DNA of 21,359 nt from Phaeoceros laevis (taxonomy: Eukaryota > Anthocerotophyta > Anthocerotopsida > Notothyladales), in NCBI GenBank assembly GCA_049999765.1, contig JBNGIQ010006080.1:1-21359 (forward strand), in the 5' to 3' direction. This document shows, in pieces, positions 10,600 to 19,628 of this stretch. Positions within the stretch are counted from its first letter, which is position 1. Every line of letters begins with the position of its first letter. The notes beneath the pieces were generated by a model. That model saw nothing but the letters and a program-made list of their open reading frames with translations, searched no databases and was not told the DNA's origin. The translations under genes were made by a program, and so were the position numbers.

Positions 10600-11193
10600 C
10601 CATGCCCCGCAAGCCGCAGCCGGGCCGCCATACCCCGCAGGACGGCAACATGTTGATATCGGACATGGGGTCGGACATGACTTAATATGCCCACCAGGCC
10701 GCAGACTCCATGCCCGCCACGCCGCAGACGTCAAGCCCTTCTTACCCCAGCCGCCATGTCCGCCTCAAGCCGCTAGCCTAGCGGCCATGAGCACCTCAGG
10801 TCGCCGCAGCCATGCCCGGGACCGCCTTGTGAGACAGGTTGAGTGTACCGCCGTGGTAAATTAAGCTACGTCGAGGAAAGGCTGGTCATGTCGATGACAG
10901 TGAGATCGGACAGCAGGTTCAGGGATCTCGGGAACCGGCTTTCTCGCAAGACTACCCGCAGCAGCTGAGGTGGGAAACCTGGGAGGGGTTGAAGCAGTCG
11001 GATGAGAGCTTCGAAGAGACAATTTCTCGGGACAAGAACTATCACAGTCCCGAGTACAATTCCCTGTCCTGTTATAACACATCAGAAGCTAACACAGATC
11101 GCAGCTGCATGCCTTAACACGGGCCCGCCTAGCTGCCCGGATGACGTTGTTTTGCAATTTGCTTGATCATATGGGGTCCTTCTCCATCCATCT
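10600..11193 (+). promoter_or_regulatory. Upstream region of the PDF-PPR gene (inferred)
   Basis: From 10600 to about 10850 the DNA is GC-rich with degenerate CCGCAGCCATGCC-like repeats. From 10860 to 11193 it is ordinary mixed sequence leading to the first ATG of the PPR gene. I see no convincing TATA box at a definable distance. A promoter is inferred only from position. An in-frame TGA lies about ten codons upstream of the ATG at 11194, limiting 5' extension unless another exon exists. No other gene was recognised in this stretch. Confidence 0.3.
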
Positions 11194-14100
11194 ATGCCTG
11201 GATTGCATACGTGCCTATGGTTCACCAAGACAGCAAGCCGGAGGAACCACTCCGGTCTGCTTGTTGAATTTGCCACAAGCGGCAGTAGCATTAGCCCCCA
11301 TGGAGGAGGTCTTGGAGGCAGTCATCGAGAGAATGAGAAGCAGGTTGAGTCCTTTGACCAGGGTGATGAACCATCTAGTCTGTGTGGAGATGGCCAGCTG
11401 CTCAAGGGGCTGGCCTTACACCCCAGTGGCAATTCCCCAGAGCGACAGAAGCAGCTTTGGAAGAATCTCTTCTCCTATCCTTTGGGATGGTGGGACAACA
11501 GGCTAGACAAGGCAGGACTTTCCCATCCACGCCTTGATCATCCAGCTTCTTTCTGGTTCCTTTGCATGGATTTGTGCTGACAACATGAGGTGCTTGCAGA
11601 GAAGTTCGAAGCACCAGGACTTTCGGCACAAGCTGTCAAGAGAACCCCTGTGGTTGACAGATCCGTACAAGCCCGCGTGGTTTAATTTCCGGCTGGGCAA
11701 TTTGGATAAGCAGTTGAAAGGTTCATCAGTCCTTGAGTCTGCGGGACCAGGAGCTGAAATACAAAGCTTGTGCGAAGAGGGACAGCTAGAAAAGGCGATG
11801 GATGTGCTCTGGAGCATGGACCAGCAAGGCATTTCTTTGTCTGTAAACATTTATACCTGTCTCTTGAAGACTTGCGCCAAGAGAAAAGCTCTGGCTCAGG
11901 CCAAGCGACTGCATGCTCATCTAGCCAAACATGGCCTCGAGTCCATTGGATTTCTTGGTGAATACATGGTGAGTACCTTGGTGAAATGCAATGGCCTTGA
12001 AGATGCTCGCCAGGCATTCCAAAGGTTGTCACACCGAACTGTGTTCTCCTGGACTGCCATGATTTGTGGGTACACTATGCTAGGGCAAAATCAGGAGGCT
12101 CTGAAGATGTACCAGCGGATGCTTGATGATGGTGTGGAGCCAGATACATTTACTTTTGTCAGTCTACTCAAAGCTTGTGGCAACCTTGCTAATCTCAGTG
12201 AGGGCAGACGCATTCATGGGGAGGTTTTGAAGTATAGGTGTGATGCTGATTCGTTTGTGCTCAGGTGCCTGGTTGACATGTATGGGAAGTGTGGGAGCAT
12301 TGCAGATGCATGTGTTGTGTTTGATAGGTTGCCTCAGCGGAATGTGGTGTCATGGAATGTTATGCTGACAACATATGCCCAAGAGAAGCAACCTGGTAGA
12401 GCTTTGCAGCTACATGAACAAATGCTGGACGAAGGTGTGAGTCCAAATGATCGAACCTTTGTCAGCGTTCTGCAGGCATGTGGCATGCTTGCAGAGAACG
12501 AAGATGGTACCATGGTGAATGGCCAATTCATCAAAGTGAAGTCTTTACAGAAGGGACGTGCCATACATGATTATGCTTACAGAAAGAGCTATGTTGCAGA
12601 TGTTTTTGTTGGCAGCACCCTTGTCAGTATGTATGGCAAGTGTGGGAGCATTGTGGATGCTCGAAATGTGTTTGATGGTCTATCTTTGCGGAATGTGGTT
12701 TCATGGAACGTAATGCTTGCAGCATATGTTCAGCTAGGTCAAGCGGAGTGGGCTTTGGAGCTGTATGAAAATATGAGGGAGGAAGGTGCTAGTCCAAATA
12801 ATCGGACCTTCATAGGGCTGTTCCAAGCGTGTGCGATGCTGGGAGAGAAGCAAGAAGTTAATCGGCAGTTGGCTCAAGCAAAGGCTCTAGCAAAAGGAAG
12901 GGCAGTGCATGCTGATGCTTGGAGCAAGGGATTTGCTTCAGATGTCTTTGTTGGCAGTACCATAGTAAGAATGTATGGCAAGTGTGGGAGCATCACCGAC
13001 TCGAGGAGTGTGTTTGATAGTGTGTTTCAGCGAGATGTTGTGTTGTGGAATGCGATGCTTGGACTACATGCTGAGCAGGGACAAGGAGATGAAGCTCTGC
13101 AGCTTTTTGAACAAATGCAGGAGGAAGGTGTGGATCCCAATGGTCGTACATTTGTTAGCATGCTCCAAGCATGTGGCATGCTTGCTGCGAAAGAGGACGT
13201 TACTATCATGGACGGTCAGCCCATCAAGATGAGCTCGCTAGGGAAGGGCAAGGCTGTACATGCTCATGCAGGCCGGATAGGCTGTGTGTCAGATGCCTTT
13301 GTCGGTAGCACCCTTGTTGGTATGTATGGCAAGTGTGGGAGCATTCAGGATGCAAGGAATATGTTTGACGGGCTTAAGCAGAAAAATGTGGTGGCTTGGA
13401 CAACAATGCTTATGGCCTATGTTGAGCAAGCCCAACCAGAGACGGCTATGCAGCTGTATGAACAAATGTGTGAGGAAGGCGTGAGTCTGGATGCTTGGAT
13501 ATTTGTTAGTGCGCTCCAATCATGTGGTATGCTTGCTGAGAAGGAAGACCTTGCAGTAAATAGACAATCCTCAAAAGCCAAGATACTAGAAAGAGGGAAG
13601 GCCATACATGAAGATGCTCGTCGAACGGGCTATGATACAGATATATTTGTGGGGAATACCCTTATTAGTATGTACAGTAAGTGTGGCAGCATTGTGGATG
13701 CGTGGAATGTATTTGATGTCATGGCCAAGCGTGATATAGTGTCATGGAACTCAATGCTAAGAGCATGTGCTGAGCAGGGTTCAGCTGAGATGGCATTACA
13801 GCTGTACGAACAAATGCAAGAAGAAGGTGAGAGTCCAGATGGTCGGACATATGTGAGCCTGATCCAGGCACATGGCATGCTTGGAGACCGGGAAGGTGGT
13901 TATGTCCTAGATGGCCAATGCACCAAAGTGTTTTCTTTAGAGAAAGGGAAAGTAGTCCATGCTGAAGCGAGAAGACAGGGCTATGACTTAGACGTCTTTG
14001 TTTGTAGCACGCTAATTAGTATGTATGCAAAGTGTGGGAGCATTGCAGATGCGCAGGTTTTGCTGCATGGACTGCCACGGCAGGATGTAGTTTTGTGGAA

Positions 14101-16456
14101 TGTCATGCTCGCAGCGTATATTGAGCAGGGTGAAGGAGAAAATGCTCTGAAGTTGTATGAGCAAATGCGGGAAGAGGGATTGACTCCAGATGTTCGTTCT
14201 CTGGTGAGTGCAGTTCAAGCATGTGGCATTCTTGCAGGCAAAGGAGATATGTGCGGGCTGTCCACCAATGTAAAGTTTCTAGGAAAGGGGAAAGCAATAC
14301 ATGCTGAAGCTAATGGCAGTGGCCATGATTTAGATGTTTTTGTTGGTAATACCCTTGTCAGTATGTATGGGAAGTGTGGAAGCGTTTTGGATGCGCTAAC
14401 TGTGTTTGATGGGTTGGCTATACGAAGTTTGGTGTCATGGAATGCAATGCTTTCGGCATATGCTGAGCAGGGCCAAGCGGAGGAGGCTTTGCACCTGTAT
14501 GGACAAATGCTTGAGGAAGGTGTGAGTCCAGATGTCTGGACATTTGTGACTGTCCTCAGAGCATGTTGCGTTCTTGCAGAAAAGGAAGAAGTTGTGGATG
14601 TGAGATATGCCAAACTGAAGTCTCTGGAGAAGGGAAAGGCAATACATATTAATGCCAAAATGAAGGGCTATGACTCAGATGTTTTTGTCGGTAACACGCT
14701 GGTTAGCATGTATGGCAAGTGCGGGAGCATCGTGGATGCACAAAATGTGTTTGACGGTTTGTCCAAGCTAGATGTTGTGTCATGGAATGCAATGCTCACA
14801 GCACACGCAGAGCAGGGCCAGGCACAGACAGTTTTACAGCTGTACTACGAAATGCAGGAGGAAGGTGCTAGTCCCGATGTCCGCACCTTTGTCACTGTTT
14901 TCCAAGCATGTGGCATGCTTGCTGACATGGAAGAAGCTGTTGCCGAGGGACACCGTACCAAATTACAATCCTTGGAAATGGGCAAGGCAATACAAGCTGA
15001 TGCTCAAAGCAGAGGCTTGGTATCAGACGTTTTTGTGGGTAGTGCCCTTGTTGCTATGTATGGCAAGTGTGGAAGCATTCTGGATGCAGAAAGTGTATTT
15101 GTTGGATTGTCTCATCCTGATGTGGTTGCCTGGAATGCAATGCTCACAGCATATGTTGAGCAGGGTGAGGCACATTGTGCTTTGCACCTCTATGCAAAAA
15201 TGCAGGAAGAAGGTGTAAGCCCTGATGCACGGACTTTTGTCAGTCTGTTTCAAGCTTGTGGCAGCCTTGCAGGAGACGAAGAAGATGCTGAGGATGGGCG
15301 AGCCACTAAGGTGACGTCTCTAGAGATAGGGAGGGCAATTCATGCTGATGCTCGGCAAAGGGGATATGATGCAGATGTATATGTCGGCAGCACTCTGATC
15401 AGCATGTATGGAAAGTGTGGGAGCATAGACGAAGCACGCGCAGTCTTTGAGGAGTTACATCTGCGTGATGTGGTGACCTGGAATTCAATGCTTGTAGCAT
15501 ATGTTGAGCAGGGCCAAGGAGACAAGGCTTTGCAGTTGTACAGATTAATGCTACGTAGGGGAGTGAGTCCCAATGAGATTACACTTGTGTGCATGTTGCA
15601 AGCGTGCAGTGATACAGGAAGCTTGGCCTTTGTCAGGGAGATTCATGAAGTTCTTGTCACCACAAGCGGACATAACTTCAATCCTCATGTATCAAGCATC
15701 CTGATTAGTGCGTATGGAAGATGTGCAAGTATGGTAGAAGCGCAGTGTGTGTTTGATGAGCTGCTCGAGCCCAGTGTGGCGTCCTGGAACGCATTAATTG
15801 CTGGTCACGCACGGCAGGGAAGCTGTGCAGCAAGCCTGCGATGTTATGATGAAATGCAGCTCAGAGGTACAAAACCAGATGCCGTAACGTTCATATCACT
15901 TCTCTCTGCTTGCAGTCATGCTGGCCTGGTGGAGAAAGGGGTTCAGTGCTTTGATTCCATGAGCAAAGACCATGGGATAACTCCAAGGATCGAGCACTAT
16001 GTCACTATGGTCGACCTCCTGGGTCGTGCGGGATGCTTCACAAGGATCGAAGAACTGCTGTCCACGATGGAAGTCCAGCCCAGTATAGCCATCTGGTTGT
16101 GTCTTCTGGGGGCCTGCCAAAAGCATGGTAAAGTAGCCCTGGGGGAACAGGCTTTTGACTGTGCTGTGCGTCTGCAGCCAAAGCATGCTGCGGCATACGT
16201 GCTGATGGCCAACATCTATGCTGATGCTGAGCGTCCAGCCTGTGCATCAAAGGTGATGAAGTTGAGGCAGAAGGAAGGTGCAAGGAAAGATCCTGGCCAG
16301 AGCTGGATTCAGCATGAGCACGAGGTGCACACCTTTGTTGTAGCCGACCACAATCACGGACAGCTTAAAAACCTGTACGACTTAGTAGAGCAAGTAGGTT
16401 CATATCTGAAAGAGGTTGGGCATGTTGAAGATGCCGTCCATGCTCTTGGGACGTAA
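11194..16456 (+). CDS. Organellar PDF-motif PPR protein, PLS class with E1/E2/E+ and no DYW (two exons)
   Basis: Predicted as join(11194..11511, 11600..16456), 1724 aa. Residues 1-30 are basic and lack acids until about residue 25, as in a mitochondrial or dual-targeting presequence. Residues about 88-136 form an OSB-type PDF motif: LWKNLFSYPLGWWDNRLDK from exon 1, then QDFRHK...EPLWL...PAW from exon 2. In OSB proteins this motif binds single-stranded DNA. From about residue 160 a PPR array runs to about 1570, with 12 P-L-S triplets whose S motifs read MYGKCGS. E1/E2 follow (VDLLGRAG, WLCLLGACQKHG, SWI...VHTFVVADHNH). The chain stops in the E+ region (HVEDAVHALGT), where a DYW deaminase would start. 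PLS proteins usually direct organellar RNA C-to-U editing, and without DYW this one would need a partner in trans. The 1618-codon second exon has no frameshift, so the gene is probably functional. A start at the ATG at 11534 would lose half of the PDF motif. RNA-seq would settle the exon 1 start. Confidence 0.85.
11512..11599 (+). other. GC-AG intron splitting the PDF motif
   Basis: The donor is AAG|GCAGGA at 11511/11512 and the acceptor is GCTTGCAG|AGA at 11599/11600, 88 bp apart. A CTGAC branch-point-like sequence lies about 20 bases before the acceptor. Both exons are in phase 0. Joining them gives WWDNRLDK followed by RSSKHQDFRHK, with the spacing that OSB PDF motifs have between WWDNR and the PDFKHK block. 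The nearby GT at the start of GTGGGA would destroy the WWDNR core, so the rarer GC donor is preferred. The intron carries an in-frame stop relative to exon 1, so retention would truncate the protein at about 128 residues. Confidence 0.75.
11984..15713 (+). repeat. Tandem P-L-S triplet array, nine expanded units of 342-351 bp
   Basis: The S-motif landmark (TATGG-AAGTGTGGGAGCAT or near relatives) occurs at about 12281, 12632, 12974, 13325, 13673, 14024, 14366, 14711, 15059, 15407 and 15713. The first interval, from the degenerate S motif at about 11984 measured on the shared KC codons, is 303 bp. The last is 306 bp. Both fit the normal 101-102 codon P-L-S triplet. The nine in between are 351, 342, 351, 348, 351, 342, 345, 348 and 348 bp. 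All are multiples of three, with an extra 12-15 codons placed in the L motif between ACGMLA and KGKAIHA. Strong DNA similarity between units indicates recent tandem amplification in frame. Confidence 0.9.
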
Positions 16457-17245
16457 CAAGGAGTGACATTGTCAGGACCTCCTAAACTGAAAGTAGTCTA
16501 TTCTACCGTTTCAAAATCCGAAGTAAGCCCCTTCCTGGAGACAGGGCGTGTCTCGGCCCTCAGGCAACCGCTGAAGAAGCCCGAGGGTCCGAAGTTCCGA
16601 ACCAGATTCAAGCAGATGCTAGATGCCATGACAAATTCCATCGCTTGTTACTGCACTGTTTATTTTTCCTGGTCATCAATTATTTAATCATTTTTGTTAT
16701 CCTGAACTCGAGGACGTCGTCCATAGTACAATATTCATTTATTGACTCTGTACACGCGCTGCCGATTGGTTGCTTCATCGACGGCTTTCGTCATGGGTGG
16801 AAAGAGCGTGTGATGCAAACAGAGGGTGTGATAGACTTCAGCCTACTTGTGACTTGGTTCCCGTCAGCGCTTTCTGACGTCGGGCCTTCGTCTGGTCCAC
16901 CACAGGTAGTTAACGCGCACAGTGCTGGAAGTCGACTAACGAAGAGTTGCCAAGCGCCACGCACAAATCTAGATCTCGAGCACTGTGCGCGCATTTAGCT
17001 TGCGTTCCAACGGATGAAATGGGCGGGGCCATGGACGGGGTTTTGACAAGAGAACGTGGTGCGACACTGCGAGGTGCTGCACCGTGATCTCCTCCTATTT
17101 TGGTACATTCAAGGGCACGAAGTTGGAGGCAACAGCGAGCCAGGGGCCTAAGGTCGCATGTTGAGCTAGTGGAGCACCGAATTTTTGTGTTGGATTTGCC
17201 GGTGGACCCTCGTCCATTACGGTTCCTGGTCTTGCTTTGGTGGCG
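16457..17245 (+). other. Spacer: PPR gene 3' region and ArfGAP gene 5' region
   Basis: The first 250 bp become AT-rich (TTATTTAATCATTTTT near 16680) and probably hold the PPR gene's 3' UTR and poly(A) site, although no AATAAA is present. No DYW-like sequence continues after the PPR stop in any frame. Toward the ArfGAP start there are possible upstream ORFs if the leader extends that far: 19 codons including stop from the ATG at 17031 to 17087, and a four-codon ORF at 17158-17169. A 13-bp inverted repeat lies at 16914-16991. Confidence 0.45.
16914..16991. repeat. 78-bp segment bounded by perfect 13-bp inverted repeats
   Basis: CGCGCACAGTGCT at 16914-16926 is the exact complement of AGCACTGTGCGCG at 16979-16991, with 52 bp between. 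The shape suits a tiny non-autonomous inverted-repeat element. No target-site duplication is visible at the edges, so it could equally be a regulatory dyad in the leader or promoter of the ArfGAP gene. Confidence 0.55.
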
Positions 17246-19331
17246 ATGGCCACTGCCAGTAAACGGTCAGGGTACTATGATGAAATCGAGGACAGGGCCT
17301 CACCAGGTTATAATTCTGGCCGTATGCACAGTTGTGTTGTAGCTAGCGGACAACTGCTTTGCAGCTGACTCGAGGCTGTTACCTTGCAGAGGTGATGGCC
17401 AAGCTGAGGGGTCTCTTGCACCTTGCCGACAACCGAGTGTGTGCGGACTGTGGTGCTCCTGATCCAAAATGGGCGTACGTTGTCTAAACAACAGGCTTGT
17501 TTCCCGTGTGGGGCCAATTGTTGACAGATCTTGGCCATAAAGTTGTTGCATGTGTTTTCTGGTTCTGTAGTTTGAGCACCAGGTTATCTTTGGATGTTGG
17601 AGTTGGGATTTTTTGTAGCTGGAAATATGCAAATTTGAAGGTTTTCGGTGGTGGTTTTGTAGATCTACGAACATTGGTGTATTTATCTGCATAAAGTGCT
17701 CTGGGGTTCATCGAAGTCTTGGTGTACACATATCCAAGGTGCATGCTTACATCTACTTCTGCTACATTGTATGTACGTTGCTTTACTCGGAGATACGCTG
17801 AAGGTCAATTTTGTTTCAGATTCTCTCAGTAACATTAGATGAATGGACGGAGGAGCAAGTGGAAGTCATGGAGGCAGTTGGTGGCAATGCAGCTGCAAAC
17901 TCTGTTTACGAGTCTTGCTTGCCTCCAAATGTAAAACCTGAACCAGATGCATGTGTTGAGGAACGGGAGGATTACATCAGGTACTTCTGGTGTTCAGACC
18001 TTCCTTGTGGTTACCCAAAATGGCAGCCTCGAGATGTGATTGATGGGTTGACTGCTGCATGTAACATTTATGATACAAGTGTGCCCTTTGACGTGTTCCC
18101 TGTGGGTGATTGCAGGCGTAAGTATGAAGATCAGGAGTTTCTAAAATCGTATCTACGTGCAGAAAGTCTGAGAGTTCCCAGTAATTTATCTAGCGGTCAC
18201 CAACTGCCACCTCACCCGTCCTCTAGGATGCATCATACTGTGTCGTCAGGCAGCCAATCAGTGGGTCGAACCATCTCTAACACGCCGGTCCGCACCAATC
18301 CTTCTTTTTTCTCTCGTGTGTTCGGGAAGAGCTGGAATAAAACGGAGCCCGAGATGCTTGGGTCACACAAGAATTCATCTCTAGTACGATCATAAGCCAT
18401 GGATGGGTAAAGGTTTGTTTGTTTAGGTTTGCCTGAAGAGAGGAGCTCTGAGAGTAAACGAAGGGTGTTCCTCAGCATGTTTGTTCCGCATTTCTGCAGG
18501 CTGGAATGGTTGAGTTTATTGGGTTGCTGAAGGTCAGAGTAAAACGGGGCACCAGCCTTGCAGTGCGGGATATGATGACAAGCGATCCTTATGTCGTGCT
18601 TACCCTAGGGCAGCAGGTTGTTCATTTTCCCCGATTTGGTTTTGTGGCCTTGTCCCTAGCAGAGTAGCAATCTCTGCTTCTCTTTCTTCCTCTTCTTTCG
18701 TGCATTCAATTTAGGTGAACTCGCTAATAAAGCCTTGAACCTGCGCAGGTGATGAAGACAAAGGTTATAAAGAGCAACCTAAATCCTGTCTGGGATGAAG
18801 AGCTTATGCTGTCTGTGCCAAACCCTCCTGCTGCTCTCAAAATGGTATGTCGAGCCAATCCAACCGTCACGTTGTGTAACAGGTGCATTAGTCATTTAGA
18901 CGTGTCATTGTTCGACCAGCAATGCTGTGAGGATGAGATGAAACTTTGTTAGCAACTTGTGATGTTCTTGAATGTCTGAATGGCCACTAAAGCTGCAAAG
19001 GAATAATAGTAAGCTTGATGGCAGCTCTTAACACGTGCTGCACTGGCAGGAAGTGTTTGATCATGATACTTTTTCGGCCGACGATTCAATGGGCACTGTG
19101 GATGTTGATCTGAACCCATTGGTAGCTGCTGCCAGCCTGCACGAGGGACTGAATGATGTTGGCAACATCCAAATAGGAAAGTGGCTCGCTAGCAGTGACA
19201 ATGCTTTGATAGAAGACAGTCCAATTCGGCTCGTAGATGGTGATGTGAAGCAGGATATGAGCTTGAAGTTGCAGAATGTGGAGAGTGGTGAACTTGAGAT
19301 AGGCCTCACTTGGATGCCTCTAAACCAGTGA
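17246..19331 (+). CDS. ArfGAP-C2 protein, AGD11/12/13 (ZAC)-like, eight exons
   Basis: Predicted join(17246..17306, 17390..17474, 17663..17738, 17820..17980, 18116..18383, 18500..18616, 18749..18844, 19050..19331), 381 aa. All junctions are GT-AG and phases agree throughout. The ArfGAP zinc finger is C38-x2-C41-x16-C58-x2-C61, with the catalytic arginine at R66 in GVHRSLG. The domain runs on through [16 protein letters not shown] and [10 protein letters not shown] serine-rich linker follows (about 150-217). A C2 domain covers about 220-330 with [27 protein letters not shown] and DHDTFSADD, which supply the calcium-binding acids. In plants this family stimulates GTP hydrolysis by Arf GTPases and binds phosphoinositides or calcium-dependent membranes. 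The length is a little above the Arabidopsis proteins because of the linker and a 20-residue first exon. The least certain parts are exon 1 (chosen because it has ATG, good phase and a GT donor) and the donor at 18384. Confidence 0.88.
17981..18115 (+). other. In-frame, stop-free 135-bp intron of the ArfGAP-C2 gene
   Basis: The donor is ATCAG|GTACTT and the acceptor is GATTGCAG|GCG. Removing it yields [13 protein letters not shown], as expected of the family. It is exactly 45 codons and contains no stop in the gene's frame, so retention would insert 45 residues near the end of the ArfGAP domain without truncating the protein. The other introns appear to break the frame or carry stops. Confidence 0.75.
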
Positions 19332-19443
19332 CGACAAGAAGTAGCCATCTGGTATCCACCTCCTGGATCTAACAGGACAATCTGTCGTTGGGACATTTTG
19401 TTGGTGATACGAAGTTGTAAGTAAACAATGCACTTGAATTTCT

Positions 19444-19463
19444 TTGGGGCTTTAAAGCCCCAA
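19444..19463. repeat. Perfect 20-bp palindrome between convergent genes
   Basis: TTGGGGCTTTAAAGCCCCAA lies in the 297-bp space between the stops of the ArfGAP-C2 gene (+) and the F-box gene (-). Its place is in the shared 3' UTR region of both. It could form a hairpin in either transcript. Its core matches the palindrome at 8552-8569. No AATAAA signal was seen for either gene. Confidence 0.8.
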
Positions 19464-19628
19464 CACGTTAGCCCATAGTGAGGCACATTCTTTGCAATTG
19501 TAAAATCTGTACAGGAAGCTGAGCCAATTGTTTTTCGCACAAATTTTCTGTTACCTTTGAGGACTCTCTACTAAAAGCTGTTCTGCGCTAAGCCTAGGAA
19601 TCGTCCTCTAAGCAGACAATGTGAATTC

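Noticed and set aside
11534-11599. The uninterrupted PPR frame opens at an ATG at 11534, so the gene could be intronless.
   Set aside because: Starting there would replace the first half of the PDF motif with residues read from intron sequence. Splicing 11511 to 11600 keeps phase and rebuilds a full motif.
14215-14658. Long antisense frames opposite the PPR gene (for example 147 codons).
   Set aside because: They are shadows of the repeated PPR units. The same antisense peptide recurs at the unit period.
16463-16687. Possible continuation of the PPR protein into a DYW domain by frameshift.
   Set aside because: No frame contains the zinc-binding HxE or CxxC signatures or the DYW ending.
18749-18952. 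Separate small genes at 17811-18395, 18749-18952 and 19035-19331.
   Set aside because: Each is an exon of the ArfGAP-C2 gene plus adjoining intron sequence. Splicing gives one continuous protein with correct phases.
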